A DNA stretch of 64,000 bases from the NCBI GenBank assembly GCA_003864495.1, contig ML133503.1:1736001-1800000 (forward strand). Direction: 5' to 3'. This DNA comes from Nemopilema nomurai (lineage: Eukaryota > Cnidaria > Scyphozoa > Rhizostomeae > Rhizostomatidae). A model generated the notes under the pieces. It was given only the letters and a program-made list of their open reading frames with translations. It was not told where the DNA came from and ran no database searches. Shown in pieces: positions 12,918 to 25,798 of this stretch. The translations under genes were made by a program, and so were the position numbers. Position 1 is the stretch's first letter. Each line of letters opens with the position of its first letter.

Positions 12918-13811
12918 ATGGCTGAACATGAGGATATTTTCCAAGAAAACAGTATAACAGACTAGCAATTTGTCGAAGAAGTTAGAAAATACGAACCGAT
13001 TTATGATAAATCAAAGGGTTTCAGGATAGAAGGGTTAAGGGAAATTTTTGGGAGAAAATTGCAGAGGCCACAAAAATGAATGTAGCAGAGGCTGAACGAC
13101 GATATAAGACAATTAGAACAGCTTTTTCCCGGTATTTAGCGAAAGTAAATGGGAGATCAGGTAGCGGGGTCAGCGAAGTAGGCTCAATTGACCCTAAATA
13201 TGAGCACATGCCTTTGAGTCCTCCAATTGCATCCTCCTGAGTAATTTGAATCCTTCAAGATCAGCAGACAACCAAGACGAGTTGGAGGCTCCTGATCCTG
13301 ATTCAAAGGACCCATTAAACGAAGACGGGGGAGATGAAAAGCAGACAGAAGATCAAGATTGGGATCCGTGTAAAAGAAAGACAACAAATTTAAACGAAGA
13401 GAGGCAGGGTCAATCTTTGAAAAGGAGAAGAAAGATTCGGACAAAAACTGGATTGGCTCAAATATCAGTGTCAAAGCCCAGCTCGAGAAGACAGACTGCC
13501 AAATCAACCAAACAATCACCAGCCTTGACAAGACACTGGAATTGCTAAAAAGTCAGAGCAATAATGCACAGGAAATGGGTGGAGATTTCTACTACTGCAT
13601 GAGCTTGACTTCCAGACTAAGATCTCTTGGACCAAGAGAGAAAGCCCTTGCCAAAAATGGAATTGAAAAAGTTTTATTGGAAATAGAATTTGGTTACCCA
13701 AGTAGACACAGCACTCCTGCCCAAGACCAGGGGCTCCCTCTACATTTAAACAGGCATGCCTGGGCAACAACGTTTGATCTTAAGCCTCATAAGCATCACA
13801 AGTTACTTTGA
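12918..13811 (+). pseudogene. MADF-BESS (Myb/SANT-like) protein of PIF/Harbinger type, broken
   Basis: Begins ATGGCTGAACATGAG at 12918 and meets a stop at codon 16. The MADF-like domain continues as FVEEVRKYEPIYDKSKGF, then shifts frame near 13045 to WEKIAEATKMNVAEAERRY and on to KYEHM, about 90 residues in all, which is the usual MADF length. After another shift comes an acidic and then basic linker (13246-13548), and a C-terminal segment (13542-13811) with FYYCMSLTSRLRSLGPREK, resembling a BESS motif. In PIF/Harbinger elements a MADF or Myb/SANT-like DNA-binding protein partners the transposase; host transcription factors also share this layout. The stop and two shifts make an active gene unlikely unless unseen introns repair the frame. 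Confidence 0.6.
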
Positions 13812-13912
13812 TTAAACAAGTTGAAATGTTGTTAAACATTTGATGATTCTGCTCTGCTAAGCTTGAGTGAGGACATTGGAGATCATCGCCATCACCATCT
13901 ATAGCTACAGTC

Positions 13913-15333
13913 CATCCTCTATTCCATTCTATGGATTCGAAATTCTTTGGCCTTGAGTTATTTTCTCTCTTCTTCACGTGGCAAAGTAGATCTTTTTAAA
14001 AAAAGGCTGGGTCACGTAACTGTAAACAAAAGTTTTGTGCGGGACAGCCTGCGTGTTCCTCTATTCCATTCTATGGATTCGAAATTCTTTGGCCTTGAGT
14101 TATGTTCTCTCTTCTTCACGTGGCAAAGTAGATCTTTTTAAAGAAAAGGCTGGGTCACGTAACTGTAAACAAAAGTTTTGTGCGGGACAGCCTGCGTGTT
14201 CCTCTATCCATTCTATGGATTCGAAATTCTTTGGCCTTGAGTTATGTTCTCTCTTCTTCACGTGGCAAAGTAGATCTTTTTAAAAAAGGCTGGGTCACGT
14301 AACTGTAAACAAAAGTTTTGTGCGGGACAGCCTGCGTGTTCCTCTATCCATTCTATGGATTCGAAATTCTTTGGCCTTGAGTTATGTTCTCTCTTCTTCA
14401 CGTGGCAAAGTAGATCTTTTTAAAGAAAAGGCTGGGTCACGTAACTGTAAACAAAAGTTTTGTGCGGGACAGCCTGCGTGTTCCTCTATCCATTCTATGG
14501 ATTCGAAATTCTTTGGCCTTGAGTTATGTTCTCTCTTCTTCACGTGGCAAAGTAGATCTTTTTAAAAAAAGGCTGGGTCACGTAACTGTAAACAAAAGTT
14601 TTGTGCGGGACAGCCTGCGTGTTCCTCTATCCATTCTATGGATTCGAAATTCTTTGGCCTTGAGTTATGTTCTCTCTTCTTCACGTGGCAAAGTAGATCT
14701 TTTTAAAGAAAAGGCTGGGTCACGTAACTGTAAACAAAAGTTTTGTGCGGGACAGCCTGCGTGTTCCTCTATTCCATTCTATGGATTCGAAATTCTTTGG
14801 CCTTGAGTTATGTTCTCTCTTCTTCACGTGGCAAAGTAGATCTTTTTTAAAAAAAGGCTGGGTCACGTAACTGTAAACAAAAGTTTTGTGCGGGACAGCC
14901 TGCGTGTTCCTCTATTCCATTCTATGGATTCGAAATTCTTTGGCCTTGAGTTATGTTCTCTCTTCTTCACGTGGCAAAGTAGATCTTTTTAAAAAAAGGC
15001 TGGGTCACGTAACTGTAAACAAAAGTTTTGTGCGGGACAGCCTGCGTGTTCCTCTATTCCATTCTATGGATTCGAAATTCTTTGGCCTTGAGTTATGTTC
15101 TCTCTTCTTCACGTGGCAAAGTAGATCTTTTTTAAAAAAAGGCTGGGTCACGTAACTGTAAACAAAAGTTTTGTGCGGGACAGCCTGCGTGTTCCTCTAT
15201 TCCATTCTATGGATTCGAAATTCTTTGGCCTTGAGTTATGTTCTCTCTTCTTCACGTGGCAAAGTAGATCTTTTTTAAAAAAAGGCTGGGTCACGTAACT
15301 GTAAACAAAAGTTTTGTGCGGGACAGCCTGCGT
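13913..15333. repeat. 142-bp satellite array, 10 copies
   Basis: Ten tandem monomers of about 139-146 bp. Length differences come mainly from the A-run after agatcttttt and from tcc/ttcc variation. Each carries ttcacgtggcaaag (an E-box CACGTG) and gctgggtcacgtaactg. Copies are nearly identical, so the array is young or homogenised. The first copy is cut at its left end and the last stops at gcctgcgtg. Short open frames in it are a by-product of repetition and are not genes. A diverged inverted piece of the monomer (cacgtgacccagcc) lies at 15769-15782. Confidence 0.95.
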
Positions 15334-18300
15334 GTACGAGGGATTCTGTTTACAAATCGTTGTGTCTTACCCAATGGCGGACGATGAAATAATGATTGCA
15401 GCGCTGCCTACATCTTCAATAGCTTCAATTGAGGAAGACGAGAACGCAGACCAGCCGTCATCCTTTATTGAAGTGCTACTGTTCGTGGACCTGTGCTTGA
15501 AAATAAACACGTCTCTGTCCTTTCGGCCAAACGGCCCTATATAAAGCTCTCTTCTCCTTGCCCGCTGCACTGCGAACGGGCTTCTTTTTCATGGACTGAT
15601 CCATTGAACATGTATTTGGGGATGCAAAATCAACATCTGTTGAGTCATAAACATTAAGGTCTTCACAATGCCCGGCGATCCACTTTCCTGCCAAATATCA
15701 GTTCAGTTGCTGTGGTGGATTCCCCCCATCTACAAGCTTGAAAATAACAACATTGTCCCGCGGCCTTACACGTGACCCAGCCCCTTTAAATTTGCAGGCA
15801 AATCCCTTATAACGGTAGGCAAATTTGAATCAGATTTCACACTGGCTCGATTTGGGTTCTGACTGGTCTGAAGACTTGAAGCATTAGCTAATTCTGATAG
15901 CGATTGGTTCATTCTAATCGACTCAACCTTTCGCCAAAATTGCGTTTGCTTTGAATAAAAACTTTGCAGGCTAAATGTCTTTGTAGCATAATAATCTCCC
16001 GACAAAAGAACACGGGAATGAATGAATGAATTAATTGCTGAATGAATTAATTCTCTCGAGCAAAGCAATCAAAGCTGAAAGCACTTACGGAGGGGTAACG
16101 AGGAGTGTTTAACAAGTGGCTAGTTACTTCTAATGTCAATATCTTGGACAAACTTAACTCAGACCAATGGGCGGAAATTTCCGTCTGGTTGTCATTCGAC
16201 ACATTGCTGGAGAAAGTATTGTCGCCTCAAGCATGGCATCTATAACCTTGACAGTAACGCGTGCATCGTTTCACAGTTTACTTCAAATTGTAACAGATGA
16301 AAAAGGTATTCCTGCTTTGGGAGAAATCTGCTTTCTTGGCGCTGTCTGCAGCACAGATAGAAACAGAACCCGACATGAGGATCCCGACAAGTTCGACGCT
16401 CATCATCATAGAACTCGTTGGCTCATAACAAGCCGAAGGCATTAGCGCCCCGAATAGACATGCATCAGAAAGAAATGAAGGCGACGAGTACCTGGGAGGC
16501 ATCTTGTATCAGATCTGCACTATCTTGGCCAAAATCAACAAGCTCCGATACAAAGCATAATTACTATTCCGCAGGACATCCAAGTCACTCGTTGAGCTTT
16601 CGATGCAAGGCCAAGGCACGCACCGTGTCAGAAACATTGCGATGAGGCAAGTCAAATATCTTCTTGATGGTTCTTTGTCGCTGCACTAAATTGAAGCCCA
16701 TCATTTGCCATTTATAGCCAAGCGCTATTATGTTTCTTCACATTTCGTTCCATTTTGTAAACAGGTTTCTTCCCATATTCGAAGCAGTTTTCCTGACTTC
16801 CAAAACAGGTTTGACAAACAGGTTATTTTGACTTTGGAAACAGGTTTTCAAAACAGGTGTTGTTATTTCTTACTGGGTCATTGTCCACACCTAGGGAGGA
16901 ATGGGGGGAACTACGGAGGGGGGGGAATGTTATGTACGTTACCTGGACCGTCAGAAGCTGACATTGTGTAGCCTGCGTGCAGACTCTGTTGGCAAATTGA
17001 TCTTGTAGTCCATGATATTAGACAGATGAAAACCTGGTCTATCGATTAGAACTTGGTATCCCCTCAAAAACTTTCTTAACAATTTGTAACTAAGCTCCTT
17101 TTTAGATTTCATGACAGTGTAGCGCTTGAAAATTTTACTATTAGCACTTTATTGTATGTTTTATCACGATTTTTACACACGTAAAATGTCTAATTTCAAA
17201 ACTTTGAAATCAAGTTTTATGCAATAACGTTTATTGCCAACCATAAATGAAATTACATTTTTTGGGAAACAAGGGTGTTTCCTACGAGAGAGAATGCTTC
17301 TCGTGGGGAAGGATACAAATAATAATAAGCTCTATACTTACAGTTGGTTTGAATAATAGTTAATATACATATATTATTTTTTAAAACTGATTAATACCAC
17401 AGAAAAAGGGCGTTGTCCAAAAAGTTTTCCAAGTTGTCAAAAAGTTCTCGGTGCTCCTGGCAATATATGGCTGTCTTTACACGGGAACGGTTCCAAATGG
17501 ACAGGCGTAACGTTTAGACGGGAACTGATGTAACCGTTCCAAACAGAACCGCCAGCCGTACCTTAACCGGTCCACCTACCCTTTCTTAAATTTTTAGGGG
17601 GTGGGGGGAGGGTGAGATGGTGTGGTGAACGACGGAAAGGCATTAAATGCTGGCTGACTGTTGAACATCTTCCTTTTGGTCAGACCTTGCACGTTGCCTA
17701 GAAACAAGGTTAACAAAAGTAGGTCTTTCACTTGCGGAAATCTGAGGAATATCTAATTTGTTTGTGGCACTGGTGATCACTTCTATTCTGATTGTGCAGT
17801 AGGACTTCTCCTGTCCAAATCATCAACTAAACTTGCGTTACTTTTGCATGTCTTGTTTCGTGATGGACACCTTATGTGGCATAAACAGCAAGGGACTTAT
17901 TTTCTTGGACCCATTTCTCATTTGATGTATTGTTCAAAACCTTTGATTAGTTTACTTATTGAGAGAGTTCTTCCTTTAAATAATTCGCTCCATACAATTT
18001 ATTCCGGTCCTATATATTCCATATAGGATTAATTTTCTTTATCAGTGTATTTATTTTCTGTAATGTTTTCTAATTGTAGTTTAGTTACTTGTTAGTGCTG
18101 CAAATTATGTATAAATTGTATGTAGTGAATTTAAATTATATGAAACTAAATTATAAAAAGCTCACGCAGAAAGACGATTCTCTTGATTCTTGATGTCATC
18201 ATGACTATTCAGTAACTAACTACATGTGCCAAGCATAATAGATTATTATTGAAATGAGAAACTGAAACACTATGAGAAAAACGAGGTAGATATGAAAAGG

Positions 18301-18480
18301 GGGCCATTGCCTACATTAGTCCCCGCTGCAGGGGACATGACCAAATTGGCAGTGAAATTTCGGACACAGATCCACAATGACACAACAAGATCCACAATGT
18401 ATTTGGGCAAAACTAGAATTCCATGGTTTCAAAGGCGACATGATTTCTTAGGAAGAATCATAGAGAGTGCGGAAAAATAA
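15334..18480. other. Unassigned region, possible decayed element
   Basis: Contains a short plus-strand frame at 15374-15544 starting MADDEIMIAALPTSS, a style seen at transposase N-termini but too short to call. Five scattered aaacaggt-type repeats occur between 16758 and 16860. The gcctgcgtg found at the satellite end recurs near 16971. No gene, RNA gene or element boundary could be supported. Confidence 0.35.
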
Positions 18481-18481
18481 C

Positions 18482-18525
18482 CCGACTTCGTACGCCAAGT
18501 GCTCTACTGCTGAGCTATCGGGTCA
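18482..18525 (-). repeat. tRNA-5'-half-like fragment (tRNA-derived repeat)
   Basis: On the minus strand the sequence reads as a tRNA 5' half: a 7-nt acceptor-like start, TA, then GCTC-AGCAGTA-GAGC as D-arm (A box), followed by a stem that could be an anticodon arm. No T-arm or B box (GGTTCGANTCC) follows, so it is not an intact tRNA. It is most simply a piece of a tRNA-derived SINE or a tRNA pseudogene. Confidence 0.4.
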
Positions 18526-19515
18526 TGCTTTCACTCACTCAAGCCGTCACTCAAGGTCAAGCCATTTATCCGCACCGCCCCTCTCTTGTGGTTTCAGTTT
18601 TTATATACAAAGATCTTGCAGTATTCTAATATTGATTTGTGTTGTATAACTCATACAAGAAGCAAAACAATAAGAAACTAAAGCTGAAATGAAAAATACC
18701 TGTTGTCTATCGGTTGGGGTTGGCAAGGCCCCCCCCCCCCAGTTTTTGCAAGATTGGAATTTTTTTGTCTAAATTATTTACTTCAGTTTAAATCCGTGCA
18801 TTTCATTGTCGTATATCTCTGCAGAATATAAGGAGTACTGTACTCTAGTAAGGGTCGCTTGTTTGTACACCTGTATTCCTCATATCCTGAATCACGACTG
18901 ACTTACATCCGTAGTTACATCTAATTATCATTTACTTATCATCAATTTATCATTTACCTATCATTTACTTATCTTATCATACTCATGTGGTTACAATCAA
19001 GATGAGCTGAATTTAGTGGACATTGGGAATCAGTTTGTGTCATTGCATCAAGAGTGGTACCATTCATTTGGAACCTCCTTGATACATAGTGGGTCTGGTA
19101 CACAGGGTAAAGCGGAACAAAACAACCAAGAAACGACCTAATTACAAGCAGAAGAACCCAGTAACAAGCGGACATTTGAACTCATGTTTAGGGAATAGCA
19201 CATGGGACGTTTATAACCCAACTCTCTAAGTTCATGTGGGCAAGCACGTGCACTACTCGCTTGTTCAGGAGGCACTGAGATTGTGCAAGTGGCCGGGGAG
19301 AATTTATGGGCTACGGGTCAGGACGAAAGTTAAATAGTAGGCAGACACTTCGATAATAGATAATAGATAATAGTAGGGGATACGGGGAAACGTTACACAA
19401 AACTGCTGGAACTAATCCCTTATAATTGGATGTTAATTTGGCCTAAAAGATTTTTTATTTGATTAGTAATCAAATGGAAACGCAATGGCTAGACAAAACT
19501 GCTGACTTTGCGCTA
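18526..19515. other. No recognisable gene
   Basis: AT-rich sequence with a poly-C run at about 18729-18740 and short tatcattta-type repeats near 18920-18975. No exon or element end is supported. Confidence 0.5.
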
Positions 19516-20283
19516 TACCGTTAAAGCTCTATTAAGCCCCCAGGGTGCTTATTTGATTTTCGAGGTCCTAGGAGAGGTTTAATGGAGAGGGGGCTTATTC
19601 GGGGCTTTTAGCAATTTATCACTTTTTTGCATATTCGATTGTTTATAATTCCTTTTGCTATTTATTTGCACATTTTGATTCAATAGTTTTTTCTCTAGAG
19701 AAATTTGGTATCATTGTTCAGTTTATCTAATTATCCATCGCTTGTATTAACTTTTTATGCAAATGCATGACATGTAATATTTCAATTATATATTGTGTAT
19801 GTTATATTTTGGGTCTTGTCGCCTACGTGTTGTTTTTAATCGTTTGGAGGTACATATTTGAGACATATCCTCCTTCCACTATCTTTTATGTTATGTTCGT
19901 ATGCCGTTTTTCGCATGAAGTGTACGTAGTTGCCAGGTAGGAATTCGTATCAGAAGAAAAAGAAGAGACCCTTTATATACGCATTTACAACGCGTTTAAT
20001 TTATTGGCCATCCTCCATATTACACTTTTGTGGTTTGAATCTAAAAACGAAAATGTACCATGGAAATCAATAAAGTTTAAAACTAATAGTGTTTGATGTT
20101 TCCCAATATTACGGCGAAATACATCATGATCTATCACTTAATCATTGTATTTTACCCTGTAGTCTTTCTTGTATGAAAATGGGTGGGGGGAGAGGGGGGG
20201 TCAATAGAGAGGGCGGCTTATTTCACATTTCTGTTTAAAAAGCGGAGCTTATTAGAGCCCCTCTTAATAGAGCTTTTACGGTA
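19516..20283. mobile_element. MITE with TA target duplication (Tc1/mariner-like)
   Basis: Terminal inverted repeats read taccgttaaagctctatta at the left and its near complement taatagagcttttacggta at the right. Each end is bordered by TA, the target choice of Tc1/mariner-type elements. The TIR similarity continues inward (cttaatagagcc / ttaagcccc). Length is 768 bp including the TA copies. The interior has no reading frame of note, so it is non-autonomous. It ends 31 bp from the stop codon of NUDT18. Confidence 0.75.
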
Positions 20284-20314
20284 TTCTAGTTTTTTTTCAA
20301 AATACATTTTGTTG

Positions 20315-23300
20315 CTATGATATGGGTGGACACAGACGTTTCTCGATGATGTTCCCAAGAGAGGTGCACATTTTTGCGTCATTTAATGGCTCCCAATGCT
20401 GACATAGTTCTTCTTTTGGTATTCTACTCTTTGCCTGCGCAAGCACGTGCAGCAGAAAGCCGTCAGACTTCGAATACTCCTTGCCAGTGTGCTCCAAAGC
20501 AATAACTCCATGACTTGTAAAATCATCTGCAAATCCATTATTCTACGCGCAAAAAATACTCGGTCTTAATAGCCTTGAAAGTGTAATGCCAGATGGAATT
20601 AAGCGTCGGTGAAATAATTCGCTGTCTCGTTTTGCTACGTAGAAATGACACTTAGGCTGCATTGCTCAGAATGAAAGAAGCAAAACACGTTCTGAGGTGG
20701 CACATATGAAACCTAGACAAGCCTCGGACAAACCTGATATTCATCAACTCATACTGCACTGTTAGGGCAGTTTTACTTCATCGGGGTCTTCTGTTGGAAA
20801 GTATCACAATTTTCCAAAACAGAAGTGGTGCCCAGTGTGGAAAATGAAAATGCGAAACCAGAAACTGCTAGGAATGGGCTCTTTAACAACAACATGACCA
20901 GATCTTAGTGGATATTGGCAATGAGCATTACCTGTACAGCGACTTCAATGATCTTCACGAGGTTTTCGTCTTTTGACTGAATGACTTTTTCAGTGAAACC
21001 CTCTTTTGACTTTCCAATAAACATGAACAGCCTATTGGAGAAAATAAAATTGGAGTATATGAAACGAAGAGAAATTTCCGTTATTATATTCAAAGCATGG
21101 ACGTATCTCAAAACAACATAACAAGTGTCCAAAAAGTGTTTCCTAAACCAGCGAAGATGTTAAAAAGCATTGCAAAAGTACTTCAGCATAAACCTCCACG
21201 AGGACTTGACCTCATCCTACCGTAGATACTTGACAAAATTAGATATAGGAGCAAGGTGGTATCAGCAAATTTAGTATACCATGACCATGTGGATAAATTC
21301 TGAAGGTAAGCCAAGAATACTGAATAATTTCACCTTTCACTGGCGGTTTTAGTGACGTTGGGGCCCGGGGCCGTAATCATCTGCGGGCCTTTGTTTGCAA
21401 ATCTTACATAGAGACTGATTTCCTGTGATTCTTTTCCAATCTTTCCAATTAGGTGCGGGGCCCCTTCTAGGTTACCAAAAGCGCGGGGCGTCGCAAAGAG
21501 CTGCCTGAACATTAGACTGGTGCCTTCAAGCAGGTTAAAGACAGAGTAATTACCAGGAATACCCAAATTAATCAAGTTGAGTTGGGGTATAAGTATGCTA
21601 AAACGACAAACCCATCTTTTGAAGCGAAAATAAGGTAAACTCTGACAATGCAAATGGCATGGGACTTGCGTATTGGCAGAAGATGGGCTTCCTGAAACGA
21701 TTGCTTGGTTTTGCACCATGATTCGCCCTTTTCTATTAGCTGGATTACATCATGACACCTAAAAGGAAAAATTGTGCCAATAAAGTAAATTTCTGTTAGC
21801 ACCTAACCAACAATAGGAAATTTTCCGCCACCTACAGAGCTAGGTAGAGCGCTTTGGTTTAAATCTGGACGATGAAACTAAACCAAAATGGCACAAAAAT
21901 TTCACCTCAAATCCAGTTTGGCATTGGGTGAAATGTGGGAGATGGGTATCCACCTTGCTTCTATGGAATGCTCATCTTCTTGATCTGAGGTTTTCAATTT
22001 ATCACTTGTGCAAACACAAGCAAAAGTAAATCTATACCAAAATGGTGAATTGCTCTCAATGGAAAGCAAACTCAGAACATCAACATCCACCAACGCTTCC
22101 TCTTTCACTTCTCGCTTCACAGCTTCCTGCAAGAAGTACAGGTAATACAACATTTGTTCCATTTTTGCACAATTTGGAAGAATGGTTTATGATGCTTGAT
22201 TTGTGCACTAAGTTTAGTTAGTCATCATGAATTTCAAATGCTTTGCTCTGGATTTGTTGCAGTTTTAGTAAAAGACAAGGCAATCAAGTGGAAAAAACTA
22301 TTCCTTTAATAGTATTCTCATACCTCCATAGTCTCATTTGCTTCCATCCTTCCTGCTGGCAAGTACCACAGGCCATAGGCACTCTTTTTTGATTCCTTTA
22401 TCATAAGAACTGATGCATCTCTTATTACCACAGCTGCCACAATATAACACACATTCCATTTGACTGCCGCAGGCTTAAATTCTAGAAGCCAGAAGAAACT
22501 TCAAAAATTCATTTATAACACTTCTGTGATCCATAACCAATGGCCATTATAGTTTTCAGGCTATTTTCCAATAAATGTAGATGAAGAAATCATAGCTTAA
22601 TTCTTCATGAGGGTTGACTAGGGATAAAACTGAGGAATTAATTCCTCTGTTCATTAACAATGTATTAAAATTCTCCTAGTTGAGTTTGATTAAGATTAGT
22701 TTGTCCACTGCTTTTAGCAATAGCAGTAAGATAGAATGCTTTGGCTTTGCAATAAGGGCACACTGCCTATACTACAAAGGTTTGTAAAGCTTCTTGTATT
22801 TAGTGCAAGGGGCCTATTTTCAGCAACTTTGCACAAACTATAGGTGGAGTAACAATTGAGAATGGGGTACTTGAGGGCACACACTAGCTTACTGTGAAAA
22901 AATAGTACAAAGTGTTTCAAAATCTAATGATGCTAGTAGCATCATATACACATTTCTTTAGTAACCTGACATAAAACATCCATATCTCAAAGAAGCTAAC
23001 CTCAGGATCTGTTTGATCCTTTTTGCTAACTTTGGGGCAAATAATTTTTTCAACATTCATTTAGATATTCTAGTCTGTTACAAAGGTACATTTCTATACC
23101 AAGCTTTACTAAAAAGATATTAAAGGTTTAATTCCAAGTATAATGTATTTCAATTTGTGATGTGTTTTAAATATCTATCTCAATCAATAGCAGTGGTGCA
23201 GGTTGATTTGTTACTTGTTGATGTTGTAATGATATAAATGGCGACTGGGAAAATTTCTAGCAATTTCTTAACAACATTCAGATTTCTTGTTATATTGCCA

Positions 23301-23906
23301 CCTGATGAGTCTACCCATCATAGTGTTTTTATGTAAAAATACTTGACAGTCCATCTTCTGTCCTTGGACATCTTCAAGATTCAAATAAAAACTTTAAGGG
23401 GCCATTGGTTGTGGTAAAATATCCAAGAATAGGGGTAGAGTAGATTTAGAAAATAGAAACATTTACTGTTTGATTCGTACGAAGCATAGATATAACTTTT
23501 GAGGAAATGAAATATTACATAACGCTGTTTTTTATAGGGTACTGGCACTTTCACTGGTTTAAACAAACTGGTACACAGACAAGATAATCTGAAATTTAGG
23601 TAGAATGTCATCATTTGAATGTGACACAATCTAGAAACCTGCGTAACGTTAATCATTCTGTATCATTTATGTAAAAAGGGTTTTTGTTGGAGCTTTGGAT
23701 TCTATTTTTCAGCTAAAATTTTTATTATTAATGAAAATTAATAATAAAATTACTATGATCACCCGTAGCAAAGATCACCCCAGCAACAGAAACGAATTGA
23801 GACCAAAATGATCACTGAGGGAAATTCAACCTGTTTCCATTGATTCCAGCGTTGCACCAACTTTACTGCGAGCAATATTGAAAAGATATTGCGTCACTTC
23901 CTCCAT
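20315..23906 (-). CDS. NUDT18: Nudix hydrolase NUDT18 (MTH3-like), six exons
   Basis: Exons 23906-23831, 22481-22324, 22126-21906, 21758-21612, 21031-20932 and 20542-20315 join in phase to 309 codons plus stop, close to vertebrate NUDT18 (323). The start was chosen at the ATG at 23906 because the first exon's phase fits the next; the frame is open further upstream without another ATG. The Nudix domain opens with WNVCYIVAAVV (res 34-44). The Nudix box spans residues 69-91 (G...E...REVKEE), preceded by LWYLPA. NUDT18 hydrolyses oxidised nucleoside diphosphates such as 8-oxo-(d)GDP, cleansing the nucleotide pool in the cytosol. Odd point: the conserved Gly near the end of the box is Leu90 here. 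The catalytic REUxEE glutamates are present. A hAT-like repeat sits in intron 4. Confidence 0.85.
21343..21500. mobile_element. hAT-like non-autonomous repeat fragment in NUDT18 intron 4
   Basis: A GC-rich island in an AT-rich intron opening cactggcggttttagtgac followed by ggggcccggggcc. This is the style of hAT MITE ends (CAGTGGCGG...). A matching right end and an 8-bp duplication were not located. Confidence 0.35.
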
Positions 23907-24017
23907 TCCAAGTGATTCTTCCAAGAACGATCTCGTTGTCCGCAGCTGTGGTTCAAAGGCAAAGGGCGTCAACAGATGCTTTGAGACTTTATTGGCGAGA
24001 TATTGTAAAATATTCAC

Positions 24018-25780
24018 ATGACAGAGAGAGCTGCATATTCATGTGGCAATGACGATGGGCTTCAATATCATCCTGTTCACGGTCTGTGAAGGTGCTTTGA
24101 AAATCTCTTCCAAATTGAATTGAATTGTAGCATTGGTTCTTGAAAGTCAATTCCAAAAATCGGACGGTCTTCCCCGCGACCTGTGCGACACTCTGTATCC
24201 GCCCCCTGAGGAAAACTATTTTTCCTTTTCACCTGGGCGTTTCGGAGTCTGTTTACATTTCAATACAAAATCCAGAGGCGAAGTCAAAATTTTTCAACTT
24301 GTCACAATTTTGTTGCAAATCTGACCATCAATCAACTCATAGAGCAATATTTCTCATGACACACAGAATACAAATTATGCGATGTTGATCCAATTCTTTG
24401 TAGACGGCACTGGTTTAATGACGGTGATTTGTCAATTATAGCCGATCCGCAACTGGCTATTTCTTATGTCCACTTTTGGTCATTTTCAGACGTTTGCATA
24501 CTCTGAGGAGCGTCGGATGAAAACGTACTTTATATATGCGAAAACTGGTTTCGCTATTTCTAGCTATTGTAAAATACGTTAAAAATTCAGAAGGCCTCCA
24601 GGAGGGTCCCTACCATCTTGCTCCATTAGAAACATGTTCTTTGAATGCCCCCAAATATGGGAATTCCTCAAAAATAATACTTCAAGTAATATTTACCCAG
24701 AAACATTTGCTTATATCCCCTGGGGTCTCCGAAAAAACATTAGTTTATCATCTCCGCATGCCCCACATTCTCCGAAATTTTGCTATCATGTTAGCCTTTA
24801 ATTAATATTGCATCCTAGGAAATTAATATTAGTACATTATTTACAGTGGTTATTTTGTATATTTTGAGCCCCCTGTGTTAATTAGGATATCCTGAAGAAC
24901 CAATGAGGATACTATCACACACGAGCCCATTCTCCCAGGTATATACAACTATACTATTTAGCCTCCGAAAAATAAATCGCACGAAAAATTGCTACTTGAA
25001 TCCCTGATCCCCTGTCTATCTAAGAGTAGAATTATTAGTTCAAATGCTCTGTGACTGATGTGAATTCTACAACTTCCACCTTTTAATTCTCAACGATAAC
25101 ATTTCTAAATCGTATGTCCATCTTTACTGCAGTTATAGAGATAAACTGAAACAACTTTCGAAGCTTGAAGCATCAAGATACACTTCGAAAATGCATTGGT
25201 TTGCAAAATAAAGTCAGAATGATTAAGTACAAAATACAAAAAACCATGAAACATAACAAAAATTTTGAGCTTTCCAAACTTTTCGAACTTCTTAACAATT
25301 GTTTCTTAATTCTATACTAAAAGTATTGAGTTGCTCATTAGAAAAGAGGCAATTCTATGACTAATAAGGATGGGAATATAAACTATACCAATGAATAGTA
25401 GTTTTACTTTAATATGCCTCTAAAAGTTGCATTATAGCCGTGGTGAGCTCCCACCATAGCCATAAGATCTGTGCCTTGAACAACAAACATTTATCTTGTT
25501 GCATTAGAAAAATCTGCTGCACTTCATATGCTTTTGTACTGTTTTCTATACTAAAGCAATTCAGCATAAATATAAGCATCAACGACTTGTCAAGAATTGA
25601 AAGAGTAACAAAATAAGCGACAAATCACGTACTCAACTTTTGAAAAAAGTTACCCGATACATTTGCTAGTTGAAAAGCACACAGAGTCAAAATTTGCCAT
25701 TTGGAAACGATGAATAAAATGCAACATATTGCAGTTTTACTTCTGAAAATAGCTCAGTAGAATTGAGGCTTCAATGCTAT
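24018..25780. other. Intergenic, no recognisable gene
   Basis: AT-rich sequence upstream of the NUDT18 start. The first 100-200 bp should hold its promoter, but no clear TATA or other site was identified. Open frames are short and without family resemblance. Confidence 0.5.
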
Positions 25781-25798
25781 TCAGAATGTATTAGATAA

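Noticed and set aside
13947..15155. Series of overlapping frames reading SLALSYVLSSSRGKVDLFK
   Set aside because: Each is the same 142-bp satellite monomer translated; there is no start context, splice structure or non-repetitive domain.
15374..15544. Harbinger transposase start (MADDEIMIAALPTSS)
   Set aside because: Only about 55 codons, and the following sequence shows no transposase motif in any frame.
18482..18525. Functional tRNA gene
   Set aside because: Only the 5' half folds as a tRNA; a T-arm, B box and matching 3' acceptor strand are missing.
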